DNA from: Lecanicillium sp. G3
Taxonomy: Eukaryota > Ascomycota > Sordariomycetes > Hypocreales > Cordycipitaceae
Assembly (NCBI GenBank): GCA_037575805.1
Contig: JAZHPD010000005.1
Location: forward strand, 248,001-312,000
Direction of reading: 5' to 3'
Length of the DNA: 64,000 bases
Part shown: in pieces, positions 44,761 through 56,413 of the stretch
Numbering within the stretch: position 1 is the stretch's first letter
Layout: each line of letters begins with the position of its first letter
Notes under the pieces: model-generated
What the model was told of the DNA's origin: nothing
The model's input: only the letters and a program-made list of their open reading frames with translations
The model's database searches: none
Program-made: the position numbers and the translations under genes

Positions 44761-46296
44761 TCAGTTAGTCAGAAACTGGGCTGAGCACAAGCAAGATATT
44801 ATATGTGCGCTAATATCGTGGCAAGTCAGTTGCCTCGACTGGGGTTACAAAGACAGAGAAATGCCGGGGGAGTCGATTGGTTGCTGCAACGTCGCCGACA
44901 ACCACGAGCTAACGGGCGCTTCATTGGACAGAAAGATCAATCCTGCTGTGATTTCAATTTTATTTTCAAGGTTCTATTTTCTAATCCAAGACTTTCAAAA
45001 AATTATTGAGTTTCTTGTTCTCTCTGTCCGGTGGTAAGCCGAGAGTTCCAAGGAGTTACTGGGGGGCGTGATACTTGGTTTCAAGTTGGTCGAAAAGCGG
45101 GTTGAAGCAGAGTGGTGGTGGTGGCGGTTCAGCATTCAGCAGAGAGAGAGAGACCCAACTACTGGTTAGTTTCTGCCTAGTTGATGGATAGGGAAGAGGG
45201 CGAGAGCGAGAGCGGGAGCAAGAAAAGAACTGGAGACTGGCAAGGCCTGACGAGTTGCGAGGCCTACAGGAGGTCTCGTCAGGCTTCTTGACACAGGCTG
45301 GCCAGGGCCGGACAGCCCAACCAGCCAGTCAAGAGTCAGAGAGTTCCGGGAACCAGCCCGCCGGAAGACCTCTTTGGGCCAGGAGCTTGGGCGGTTTACC
45401 GGGGCTGGGCAGCAAGCTACTAACTAGTCGAGTCTGTGGGTTCAATTGTAGGCACAACTCTAAGCGGCACTGGGGTGCGTGGTGTGTGTGCACGCGTGTG
45501 TGCTCTGCAGGCAGTGGGTTGGGAGGTCAGTTGGGATGCAGCTATATTGGGATCAGGGTAGCAGTGGAAGGAAAAGAAGGCCCCTGAGGTTGCGAAAAAC
45601 AAGTTGCGACAAGTTGGCTATTCGGGGAACCAGTGGCATGTCCAAGCCAGTCGTGAAGTCTAAGGGTAGGCAGGGTTGAGTTGAGTTTGAAGGATCGTTC
45701 TGTAGAGAGGCTGTAACTAGACATAGAAATGTCTATTTTGGAGACATTGACATTGACATTGACCTTATGGTATGAGAAACGGAATGGGAATTGGCACGTC
45801 CAGAGAGAGAGACTGAGCACGCGCGAGACGAAGCTGTTTATGCTGGAATCAAGAATAAAGGTTTGAAGCAGATGAGCCACAGCGCTGTTGCAACTGCAAC
45901 TAATGACTGGTAACTAATAGGAATTACGGAGTACTAACTAACTAGTTACTACTAGGTACCACTAACTAATAGGTAACGTGCAACTAACTTGGCAACTAAC
46001 TTGGTTGATAGTTAAAAGGCAGCGGCGGTGTTTAGCAAAGTCCGCTCGTCGAGGTTACCCGATTTGGACGACAAGTGCTCGCCGCTTTTAGAGACGAACT
46101 TTGTGAAGCGTGATTGGCCATTCTGCAAAGGTCCACGCTTCAGTGTGCAACGCGGGCCCTGAAGTGGCCTGTAGAGCCTAAAGACAGCGCTGCGGGCGTC
46201 TTTGGCCGCTGTACTGGTACCCGCAGAGCCCCGTTTGTCGTGTCGTTGGGCTGCCAGCTGCCAAGTTTTGGCCTGCCAGCTGGCAGCTTTGGTGCC

Positions 46297-46336
46297 CAGG
46301 CAAGTGCAGGCAAGTGCAGGCAAGTGCAGGCAGGTG
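46297..46336. repeat. 10-bp tandem repeat (CAAGTGCAGG)x3
   Basis: Three exact CAAGTGCAGG units, preceded by CCAGG and followed by a diverged unit CAGGTGCGAG. Non-coding minisatellite. Confidence 0.85.
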
Positions 46337-49300
46337 CGAGGCAGGCTGGTTAGGTACGTACCTGCCGTTACTTAGGTAGCCAGCAAACGGAAACCATCGT
46401 CAAACCGGCTCTCTATGTTGCCTCGCTGTCTCGTCGCCTTGTCGTCTCGCCAGCCCAGGCTGAAACATGGATGAATTTCACCAGAGACAATCGCCAGACA
46501 AATCATCACGCCAGATCTTTCTTTTCCCCTCGTCTCTTGTCGTTGCTGCCGCTGCCGGCGCATCATCGTACCGCTCGCTGGCTAAATCAGGCATCGTTCC
46601 CCATCACCGCCGGCGCGCCGTGCGCTGACCGTCTTCTCCTGATCCTCCCGGCTTCCGAATTCACGCACCATCTTGGTCTCCCATCTTCACCTCTGACAAC
46701 CACCAAGACAAGACCCCCCGCCGGCTCTCGTGCCCTCGATCCTCGTCGCGAACGGGCGTGCGTTCCTGATGCCCAGATGGATAGCTCTGCTCCTCGCTTC
46801 CTTCGCTTGGCCCCTTGTCTCGATCCAGTTGATCCAGCCCTACCTGCGCTCCGCCATGACACTGGATTAGCGTTTGGGAAAGTCCTGCCCCTATTCGTCG
46901 GCCATGGCAACAGCGCAGCATTCGCGCTGCTATTTTTTCTCCTCCTGCTGGCCTCTGCTCGTCCCCGACACGTCTGTGGACTCACGCTACCGGCCACGCT
47001 ACCGACGCCCGTCGCTGCCGAGGTGGACGTGTGTGCCGCAGGTGGTGATGCCAGTGAGCAGATGCAACCCACGACACGCTACTCCGTATTCGAGAGTGCC
47101 CACCAAGACGTTGGCTGCACCGCTGCACCGCTGCACCGCTACTAGTTGCGCTGCGAAGCCCGCCGCTACTCCGTACGCTACGCCATGGTACGCTGCGTTG
47201 AATACGTCCCTATCCGCATCTTTGCCCCATATGTGGCTCCGTCACCGACAAGATGCGCCGCATCCAAGATCCATGGCGCCCCCGGCTCAAAGCTTTACCT
47301 TGTTTGGCCGGACCTGTCTTGGCCGCCACTGCCAACGTGATTTCAATTCCACCCTCGCCTTTTAGCCCTATCACGTCTCGAATCGGTTACCGCTATGCGA
47401 ATAATCGAACCATGCCGGCATATGACACGCCCGCCTCTCTCTCCGACCGCCATTCCTACTCGGTGCGCTGCAGATTCACAACACACCAGTCAAACAATTA
47501 GACAAAGTTCCTTTGCCGGTGTCATCTTCACGTGCGACACGCAACTTGCATCTCAATCACTAGCCTGGCGATACCACGTTTCGATGTTGATGGCAGTTCT
47601 CCAGGAATACTGCGTCGGCCGCCGCCCAAACCCTGGCGCAAGTAGCTTCCGGCTTCGCCCTGCTTAGTATTCACCAGCACGCGGCCTGTGGGGAGGGGTG
47701 TGTGTTGGGAACTTTTGAGTTGGCAGTTCACCCGTTGCAACTTGCTACCTGTACCACAGCACTGCGACTGCGGTTATTGCCGCTGCTGGGCTAGCGCGCG
47801 GCCGACAGTTGACAAACCTGACAGTGCAACTCGCGCTAGCTGCTGTAAGGCCAAAGTCTAAAAAACTGCCATCATTTGGCCCTTTGTGTTTTGCTTTTGG
47901 GTTCCTGGCCCTCTGCCCTTTCTGCTCTGCCCACCTTACAAGCTCTTGTCTATGATACGCCGGCTGTTGATTCCGTGAAACTAGATAATCTCAGCATCAG
48001 CCCGATATCACTGATTGCAAGATCCGATACAGCAATCGCAAATCAAGTTCGATGCCGTCTCAGGCGGACATCCGTATCTCAATCGCCCATACTCTGGGCT
48101 GGCAGAGGCTTGTCCAGGGCCAGCTAGCAGGCGCCCATTTAACTGGAGGCTTACTAGTACTGCCCGGAATGCCACGGCTCTCGCCAAAGTAGCAATCCAG
48201 GTTCGATGACGCTCAGTTTTTCCATCTTGCGTTTTGCTCCAGGTCGGCTGAAGGCCCGAGCTACCAGCGGCGCTGCACACCCAAGGAACCAGTTTTTTTC
48301 TTTCATATTCTGCTCCGGCACGGTAGTGCACACCAGCCTGAAGTTGAGCCGTAGCCCCGGTACTAGTCCAACTTGGCTCTTTTTGCAACGTCTCGAGATG
48401 TAACCTGGCTTAGAACTAATGTCTAGCTGGACTCGCCCGAGTCAGAGTGTCAGCCCTCGCGTCTCGCCCATATACCGCCCGTTCTCCTCCGGCGCTCGGT
48501 CGTGATGCGTGGATGTCTGTAGCCCTATCAGTCCGCTTCGAGGCAGGTTTTTTTGCTCTAACTGATGAGTCGGTTGCGGTACATCTGGATCCGCAGAATA
48601 TATTGCAGATTTCCGATTCCTGTGGATATGCCCACTTGATTGTTTTGTTGGGGCAGCAGTTTATTACGCGGATATCGTAGCTGCATGCCCTCGTTATGAC
48701 TACTCGCATTACATTTCCATGTAATTTGACACACCGGCACGAGTTAATACAGCAATGTTCTGTTCGAAAATTGATTTAGAATGAGCCCCGTGGTACCGCA
48801 TGCCGGAACACCCGCCAAGGCCAAAATGTCTGGGTACACACACCAGTTGAACACCGCCTACGGCATGTACCGTATACTCCATGCAACATTCTATTACGTG
48901 TTCTGTTTGACAGTCGAACAAACAGCTTTAAGGTTCAGTGCTGCGCAGGTACTTGTTTGCATCAACACCTGTCTAGAGCAATCAAACTGAACGCGCCCAT
49001 TGTGAGCTTCACTCGATGTACCAGAAGTAACCAATCGACAAAATAAAATAAACATGCACGATAATACGCAAGAAAGAGGATACAAAATTACCGTCCATTG
49101 ATTCGAAACATCAGAGTCAAGCACGCAGCGAGCCAAATGGATCATGATGCGGCCGCTCTTATTTGAAGGCTAATGTCCCTTGGGCGCATGTGAATGGCCA
49201 GGCGGAGCGGCCACAGTTGGCCTGCTCTCCTCCTGTTTCCGTATTAGGCAATTTCGGCATGATGCGGCGGGCAGTGCTGGATCGGAGCCCCGAAAAAAAA

Positions 49301-50450
49301 AACGACTCCACCTCCACCGCCCCGGGCAGTTTCTGGTCCGGCGGTCCGTCTGACATTCTACTCTGATGGTGGCTGGCGTGGCGAAGAGGCTGCATTCTTG
49401 GCAAGACTCGCCAATGCCATTAATGAAATCTGCCGGCGACATTTTTCCCTAATTCTCCTTGTTCACCTTGCTAGTTGCCTGAATCAAGCGCCCCTGCATC
49501 TAACACGGGCCAAGACAAAAGCAAGGTTCCTCAAGGCTGAGTTGAGAGGTGTTGGCCGTGGTAGTGGCATTGCAAGTGCGGGGCTGGGGGACGTCTGCAC
49601 AACCACGCGACCGGCTGCCGAGCGAACGCGGGAGCCAGGACCTGACAAAAAGAGAGGGGAAAACAAAGCTGACGGACTGGAGAAGGAGGAGACGAACGGG
49701 AGGAGAGCGTTGCAAGATGACCTGATTCTAGCGCTGTGCGACCTAACCGAAGGAGCCATGATGCTCCTGGCCCCCGTCCCACCCTGCTATTCTCTCACAC
49801 TTATTCCTCGGCCAGCCTTAAACTCTGCATACACAGAGCCCGGATTCATTGTCTGCGCAAGCTTGGCCCGTAAAAAACCAGACGGCATGTGTGGAAACAC
49901 AAGAAAGACAGTCAGACAGGCAGTCAGACAGGCAGACAAAGATCACACACCATGGAAATGCAGAGCCTAGGTCGGGTCGACGCTTTGTCCATAGCCCTTC
50001 AGCTAAGGCCTTCCAGCTATGTACCATGCTGCGGCTTGTCGGTCTCTCAAAGGCTGCCGGTCAACGACCCCCTCTCCGCCCCTTCTGGCGTCGCCTGTGG
50101 CGTTTGACTTTGCCCTCGCTACAGCTGGCAGGACGCACGCAATTGCTTAGTCTAACGGGACTTTCCTGTGGCTTTTTTTTTTCCTTTGCCCTGTCTCTTG
50201 CTCCTGTTTCCACTCTGTCTACTTCCGTTCCCCCGGTCGCTTGCAGTGATAAGCCGGTATCAGAAGAAGAGGATGGACGAGGTGTCCAGTTATCAAGGTT
50301 TGCAGCGACAGGAGGCGTCGACGTTGGAGGTCGAGGTCAACGAATTAGAACTGCGAGGTGCGATTGAAGGTGTATGCTTACGTATAATTCCAATTTATTT
50401 TCAATCAAGCGCCGAAACCAAACCATGAACCACAGCACAGAAGAAGAAAA

Positions 50451-50483
50451 AATAAAGTAAATAAAGTAAATAAAGTAAATAAA
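50451..50483. repeat. 9-bp tandem repeat (AATAAAGTA)x3
   Basis: Three exact 9-bp units followed by a partial unit in an AT-rich patch. Contains repeated AATAAA strings, but no gene ends here as far as I can see. Confidence 0.8.
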
Positions 50484-51410
50484 AATTTTTTTAAGATAAA
50501 TATAAAACAGAGATGGGCGGACTGGATTTGAACGGGAAACTGGATGTGCGGAGGACGGCGTTCAGATCGTAAGAGGGGGTCGGCGGCTTTGACGGCATGA
50601 CTTTATGCAAGGAAAGCAACCGTTCTAAAAGAGAGCAGCCATTCCAGCCTCCTGGGCGATACCCCTGTTACGATCCCCCTGGCTTTTCTCTGAACATGCG
50701 TGACCGTTCCGTTCGCTGCATGCAATGGGTTCGAAAACAGCAGCAACAATCCGACCCGTCGCGAGGTGTGCTGCCATCTGGCATGTTCCATTCGAACGTG
50801 GTGGTTTTAAAAACAGACAACACAATAACAATGGGAAGCCAAGCAAGCGCTATTCGAGCCTCGCTGCCCTTGTCCCTGTCATCTATTGGACGACCGTGCC
50901 GGCGCGCGCGTTACTCGCTGCCTGCTCACAATTACAATTAACTAACTAGTTACAATACACACGTCTCCCATTGTTTTCTGCTGCTGCTGGTCTGGGCCGC
51001 CCTCCATTACCACCCCGCCAAATCGCCGCGACGATCCACCAGGCAAAGACAAGCTCATGTCACAGTTCTGTAACAGAAAAGGCCCAGCGTGCGCGCGGGC
51101 AGGCAGGGTAGCCCGGGTATTTGTTATTGTCCCTCTCCCCCCCTTGTTCTTCATTTTTTCTGTGACTGCCGCCTCTGCCACTCGCCCACGCACTCGGTGC
51201 TCTTTAACCCTGTCGCAGCGCATGATGCCCCGAGGCTAAAGTTTTCTTGCTCGCCTTGTGTTTCTTTTCGTGGCTTCTTTTTTTTTTTTTTTTTGTAAGT
51301 TTATTTTGACTCTTTATTTTTAAACATGGCTGGTTTGGAAGGCGGATGAAGGGGGCGTGCTGGTCCGGCTTGTCATGCCACTGCCGCGTCTGAGCCAATC
51401 CGTCTTGTTA

Positions 51411-51452
51411 GATGCAAATGCAAATGCAAATGTATAAAAAGAGATTTGCATC
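51411..51452. repeat. inverted repeat built on ATGCAAAT
   Basis: GATGCAAAT at 51411-51419 is mirrored by ATTTGCATC at 51444-51452. Two further GCAAAT units and a TATAAAAA string lie in the loop. It could form a 9-bp hairpin or be a clustered protein-binding site. Confidence 0.6.
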
Positions 51453-52872
51453 TTTATTTTTATTGTTAAATTTCATTTCTGGTAGCGTTTTCTCTTCTCA
51501 GCTCCGTTGGTCTGGGTGCTGCAGACGCCGCTGGCATAGCGTAGCAGCACATAAAAAAGTATGCAACGCTCACTCGCCATGAACACGAGGGCATGAACAC
51601 GCGCACATGAACTAACCCCCGATTGCACAATTTATCCGGGCTCGCATCGACGGAATAGATCCTCCACCTTGACGTGCAATGCCGCGCCTCGGTCTAAATC
51701 TTTCCCCTCAAGGCGCTAACCGACACATCCCGAATCTGACTCGTGGGCCGCACTGCCTTTTGCCAACTTCAGCAAAGCCCTCTGTTCAGCTTGCCCGTAG
51801 CAGGCCAACAACGGCTGCCGGGTGTCAATTGGCACCGCCCCGCGCTTGGCACATCGCTAATTCGTTGACTTGCACACCTTAAATCCAGACATGGCAACTG
51901 GAATCGCAGATCGATGCAATGATGGAACTGGAAGTGCCGGATGAGAGAGTCCCGAGCAAGTTTCAAGTCGGACTGCTCAATAGCCGTTTGTAGATATCTA
52001 TTGCCGTGTAATTGATGCCCAACGAGCCTAGAGTGCAAGCCATGGGCATGACGGGCATACACGTTCCCAACAACTTCGCAACATTGACATGCAACGTCTC
52101 TTACGCGCGGTCGTTTCCCGTTGGACTGCCGTCTATCGTGCTCGGTTCCAGTTGACTGGTTCGCAATCGTGACTAGCTGAACGACAAGAGACACCACGCC
52201 ATTGTCCTCAATGCAAAGCTCGATCCTAGCCTGCCGCTGAAGAGGCAGGACAGAGATAGACAAAAAACTAAGCCACGCATTGCATCTGGCACCCCTCATT
52301 ACCTATCTCTCAGAGTGACGTCAAATCTCTCGTTTATCTGCGGGCCCCCTAATGGGCGTGGCTGTCACCCATCGACCGAGTTGGTTGATCTGTCGTGCAT
52401 TTTAAACCCTGCAGAAGAGCGTCACCGTTACCGGGACTTTCTTTCTGGGCTGCATCTGCGCGTCGAACGGCCCAAGGTTGGAAAGACAGCTGAGAGAAGG
52501 TATCTCTCAGGGTGGTTTGCGCGATCTTCCCGCCCGACGGAAGTCTTTTGGCCAATTGTGTTCCGTTGCCGTATGGCTAGCGCCGGCTTTTGATGCTGGG
52601 CTTGGACAGACGATAGCTCTCGGATGTCAAGCTAAACAAAGGCGGCCAAGGATTTCAGGAGAACGGGAGAGGACTAGACGTTACGAGGTTAAACGATCCT
52701 TTCCCTAATACGTAAACCTTCCTCAAGTGTCACAGCTGGAACAAGAGCACAGGCATGAGAGTCAAGTCGGTGTTCTATTCATCGTCTTTGCATACTAACC
52801 AGTTTCTGCATACAGCCTGTACGCTTCCCCGGCCACCCTCTTTCCCGTTTTTCGGCATCTACCCCTCATAGC

Positions 52873-53751
52873 CTATTTCTGATCCTTGTTCACGGCCTTC
52901 CAGACCTCGTGCTCTGCAGCTGCCAGACTGTCCCCGGCGGCCGACGCCCACTTCTTCGCGGCGCTCCAGATACCCTCCCCAGAGCTGCCGTCGCCGCCGC
53001 CCAGGCTACTGCCAAAGTTCGAGTTCTGCGCCACGTATGCGTTGTGCGCCGCGCGCTGGCCACTCGAGAACTCGGCGGCGTGCACGTCCTGCTGGTAGCC
53101 CGGTGGATGCGACATGTCCGTCGCCTGGTTGATGCCGCCGCCCAGACCGCCGCCCGCGATGGGCAGCGGCACGGGGCCAGCCGCGTACGGCGACGCGAAC
53201 CCCGTGGACGTCGAGGTGCCGCGGATGGACTGGGACGTCGCAGGGGGCGGGTAGGACATCTGCGCGGGCATGGTCGTCGGGGCTGGATAGCCAGCAGCAG
53301 CAGCGCCCTGCTGCGTGTCAGTGCCGGCGGCGGCGGCGGCGCTGCGGGTGTGTTCTGGGCCCAGGGTCTCTCCGTTCTTGGGGGGCGGAGGCAGCGATGT
53401 GGTTGCCGTCGCTGCTCCTGCTCCTGGGGGCTTGGGCACGGCGCCCGGCTGGGGAGCGGGAGGGCTGCCGCCTGAACCGTAGATGGGCTGGGTAGCTGTG
53501 GCCGTCGGCTGTGCGACGTTGCCTGTGATGGTTGCCGGAGGGGGCTGCGAGGAGGCAGGGGACGCTGATGTGGGAGCTGGAGGTCTGGCACCTGGTTGCG
53601 CGGGTGGTGGGCCGTATCTGGACGTCGAAGATGATGTCGCTGCTGCTGCCGGCGCTGGTGCTGTCCTGTTGCCATCCGACGGCTGGGCTGTAGCCGTCGG
53701 GGCTTTGGCCGCCGTGATCGGACTGGAGCTAAACGTTTGAACGGGAGACAT
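52873..53751 (-). CDS. Pro/Ala-rich conserved hypothetical protein
   Basis: Intronless, 292 aa. The first 200 residues are low-complexity, dominated by Pro, Ala, Thr and Ser, and almost certainly disordered. The C-terminal 90 residues look constrained. They contain a Gly-rich stretch (PIAGGGLGGGINQATDMSHP), then FSSGQRAAHNAYVAQNSNFG, then an amphipathic helix IWSAAKKWASAAGDSLAAAE ending EHEVWKAVNKDQK. I do not know the family. The amphipathic tail may mediate membrane or protein contacts; that is a guess. The coding frame has far better codon third-position order (C/G-ending) than the other frames. A competing 328-codon minus frame over the same DNA is Arg/Pro-rich and looks like a shadow. 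The gene ends the large gene-poor region. Confidence 0.75.
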   Translation of the reverse strand: MSPVQTFSSSPITAAKAPTATAQPSDGNRTAPAPAAAATSSSTSRYGPPPAQPGARPPAPTSASPASSQPPPATITGNVAQPTATATQPIYGSGGSPPAPQPGAVPKPPGAGAATATTSLPPPPKNGETLGPEHTRSAAAAAGTDTQQGAAAAGYPAPTTMPAQMSYPPPATSQSIRGTSTSTGFASPYAAGPVPLPIAGGGLGGGINQATDMSHPPGYQQDVHAAEFSSGQRAAHNAYVAQNSNFGSSLGGGDGSSGEGIWSAAKKWASAAGDSLAAAEHEVWKAVNKDQK

Positions 53752-54369
53752 GGTGATATGATTTGCCTTCCTTTGGATGATTGGGGATTGATGAGCGATG
53801 AGTGAGAGGTTTGGCGTCTTGTTGATGCCGGTGACGTGTTGCTGGCGATGTAAAAGGGCGATCCCCCGCTTTCCACACTAGCAGAATTGAGGGTCGGCAG
53901 ATCTTGCGTGTAAGTCTGTAAAACTAGCGACGTTGGCGAAAATCGATATAAGTGAGGCTACTCGGGATACGTGTCGATATTGGGCGGCAATAATCTCAAT
54001 CGGCAACGTGTTGTCGCGAGGCAGCGTGGCAAGTCATTACGTCAGGTGACGGCGTCGGAACTCTAAAGCCCGCCGCGATAGTGGTGGATCACCAGTGAGG
54101 AGGTTTGGCTGCATCACTAGCAATAAGAAAAAAGCAAAAAGGGCGAGAAAAGAAAGAAAATGTCACATACGTTTGACAAAGTTATCTTGATACTAATCGA
54201 GTTCATATTGGTTTCATAGCCAAGCGTTTCAATCTGTTTTGCATATATAGCATTTACACGGTCATTTGTGCAAGATGGTGCGGTTCTCGCGCAAGATAGG
54301 CGGCAATGAGCGAGCCAAATCAGCAACGCCAACCCACACCAGTTCATGGGACGAGAGATATACTCGAAT
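53752..54369. other. interval between the Pro/Ala-rich gene and the oxygenase
   Basis: Promoter of the Pro/Ala-rich gene at its left end and the 3' UTR of the mpaB-like gene at its right end. No coding sequence is supported. Confidence 0.4.
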
Positions 54370-55866
54370 CTACTTGAATCCGAAGGGGCAGGCTGATGCT
54401 GAGACGCTCGATTTGACCACTGCCTCCCAACGCTGAGTGTCTTCGATGCCTTTGCCCATTTTGCTTCGGGGCCCTAGATCTGTATAGAGGAAGCCTTCCG
54501 GCAGCATATCTGGACCGCCGTCACCAGGAATCTGGCCACCACTAGCCCAAGTTAGAATTGCTTCCGGGCCCCATCGATTCCAGAACGACACGCGAGTGTA
54601 CCACGGCTCCTTTAGGTAGTGCAGGTTGTGCAGCCGGCCGGTTTGGTGGTCTGGGTCGGACACATAGTCGACCTGTGAAATCCGTGGCAGCATCAAGTAT
54701 CGGACAACAGTCTTTCGAAGGAACATCAAGCCGTGAACTACAGCGTTGTCTAGTGTGCTGGGGTCTGGGAGACTGGCAGGACGTTAGCAGGAGTCCGCCG
54801 CTAAGCAGGGGCTGACTCACCTGAATGCGTGACGCATTCGATCTCCCATGAGCACCAATATGCCTTTGTATGCCACAGGTCGTACGAACGGCGGGTAAGA
54901 GGTCAGCAAAAGGTCAATCAGCACCTCGCCTAGCTTCTGCACCTCGGGCAGCCGCTTCATCGCCATGTCCTCGTAGCGGTACGCCCACTCCGTCACATGC
55001 TCCAAGAAGTCGATGCCATCATTCCAGTCCTTTTGGCCAAGTTCCGCTCCGTAGTCAATTTGCATCATGTCGCCGATGTACTTCCACAGTGTGCCGACAG
55101 CAGCGACCTCCATGTCGGTCATGGCTCGCCATTCGTACAGCTGCATGAAGCGGACTGGCTCGGCCATTGACGCCCACAACACGTATAGTAAATCGCGGTT
55201 GGTAATTTTCCCTGCCTTTATATAGGGACTGTGTAGATAGTTCATCCGCGCGATAGCCTTGTGCAGGTAATCAGAGTCGGGCGCAAACTTGACAAAGCTG
55301 GGAGGGGTTAGCAGCGCTTCTAGCTAATCGCACAGGAGCACGGCAACTTGCCTCGCAAATATTGCACTCGTATCTTCATATCTAGATTATCCATTAGTCC
55401 AATAACCTCGAGCGCAGCGTTCTGATCTAGTTACCGCTTAGGCGCATGTTGAGCCTTATTCAGGTCGCTGCTTGACACCAAGAGTTTCGCAATATCCTCA
55501 ATGGCGTATGTCTAGGAGTAGTTAGTAAGGTAGCAAAAAGAGAAAAAAAGAAAGAAAGAAAATCCCGCAAGTCTTTACCCTGAATAAAGCGATGCGAAGC
55601 GCCAAATCATAGCAGATTGGTGATTCGAGGCACGCAATCTGCTTGACTATATGGTGTGCTTGCTCGTTTGTCATGCTGCGGAGAGAAGGCCTGTCACCGA
55701 AGCCATATTTGGCTTGCAGTTGGGTCACTCTCCTAAAACGAAAGACTGAACAAATGGAGGCATAGACCAGTAGAAGTGCTGCTGCCAACGAGTAGTAAGA
55801 CGCCCAGGACGAAAGCTGTGTCATGCTCTGTACAAACTCCATTTCAACAGGTGTAACTAGTGCCAT
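54370..55866 (-). CDS. mpaB/rubber-oxygenase-like ER-bound oxygenase
   Basis: Exons 55866-55579, 55511-55435, 55381-55352, 55297-54821 and 54772-54370 give 424 aa. The family (mpaB, rubber oxygenase Lcp; DUF2236) contains proteins that cleave isoprenoid chains oxidatively using haem. An N-terminal hydrophobic helix (SYYSLAAALLLVYASICSVF) would anchor it in the ER. Family blocks follow: YGFGDRPSLRSMTNEQAHHI, ALFRTYAIEDIAKLLV, RYEDTSAIFASFVKFA, ARMNYLHSPYIKAGKITNRD, VRFMQLYEWRAMTDMEVAAV, GTLWKYIGDMM, VTEWAYRYEDMAM, RPVAYKGILVLMGDRMRHAF. Length matches fungal members (about 400-430). The intron between exons 3 and 4 is GC-AG. MpaB acts in mycophenolic acid synthesis, but no prenyltransferase or PKS lies here, so this is a stand-alone paralogue of unknown substrate. 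Confidence 0.88.
55298..55351 (-). other. GC-AG intron in the mpaB-like gene
   Basis: Minus-strand donor GCAAGT, branch-like GCTAAC, acceptor CCCAG, 54 nt. Splicing joins GCG AG|C TTT to give ...IFASFVKF, which fits the family. No GT donor nearby keeps the frame. Retention would hit a TAG within the intron. Confidence 0.8.
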
Positions 55867-56413
55867 TTGTGAAGTTGGGAGTAAAGTGCGGAGTCAGGAC
55901 ACAACGTCCGTCCATATAAGAACGCATCCCTTATATTGGTCAAAAAGCAAAAGTACCACACCCAATTGCCTCGATGGTGCCAACGCCTACCTGGCGGCTC
56001 GGTGCTACTCCTGGCCACAATGTCTTAGGTCGTATTGATGCATGTGGCCATGTCCCCGCCTTGCGAGTGGTCATACTCGGCGCGTAACGTCAAAAAAAGT
56101 CTTAAAAAGGGGCAGCGAAGCATTGGTATAAAAATATACATGTTAAAAGGCAAGTATACGGTGATGTCGAATGAGGCTGGAGATATTTCCTAAATTGCCT
56201 TGCAATAAAGTTAATCATACCAGGACCCCTGCTACCAGCGCAGCCTTGTCAGGGCGGCGGATCAACAAAACTCCAGCACCCGGCGCACTAGTCCACTTTG
56301 GGTCTCAAGGGCCAAGCTGGATGGCCGGATGCCGCGCGCGCCAGACTCGAGATAGGAAACTCTGAGCCTCTGCACTTGGCATCAGACAATTTCTGTGCGC
56401 GGCGGGTTCCAAA
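55867..56413. other. divergent promoter interval, mpaB-like gene and Arp8
   Basis: The two flanking genes point away from each other, so this 550-bp stretch must hold both promoters. No coding sequence is supported. Confidence 0.5.

Larger units (their letters stand above)
44761..52872. other. 8-kb gene-poor region
   Basis: No supported gene. The two longest plus-strand frames (46471-47145, 49398-49970) have codon content and composition like the overlapping minus frames and no domain. Contents include TAACTA-rich DNA at 45895-46015, a 10-bp repeat at 46297-46336, TACGGAGTA-type motifs at 45925-45934, 47080-47088 and 47167-47176, a 9-bp AT repeat at 50451-50483, T17 at 51278-51294 and an ATGCAAAT inverted repeat at 51411-51452. 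Plus-strand C/T-rich tracts near 46500-47400 resemble leader DNA. Confidence 0.45.

Noticed and set aside
46471..47145. 224-codon plus-strand frame
   Set aside because: Low-stop, C-rich DNA with a comparable minus-strand frame and no domain.
49398..49970. 190-codon plus-strand frame
   Set aside because: No domain; both strands are open and composition is repeat-influenced.
50505..50570. GTTCAAATCC-like string on the minus strand, a possible tRNA T-arm
   Set aside because: The stem bases do not pair and no cloverleaf can be drawn.
52890..53876. 328-codon Arg/Pro-rich minus-strand frame
   Set aside because: Shadow of the 292-residue Pro/Ala-rich gene in another frame.
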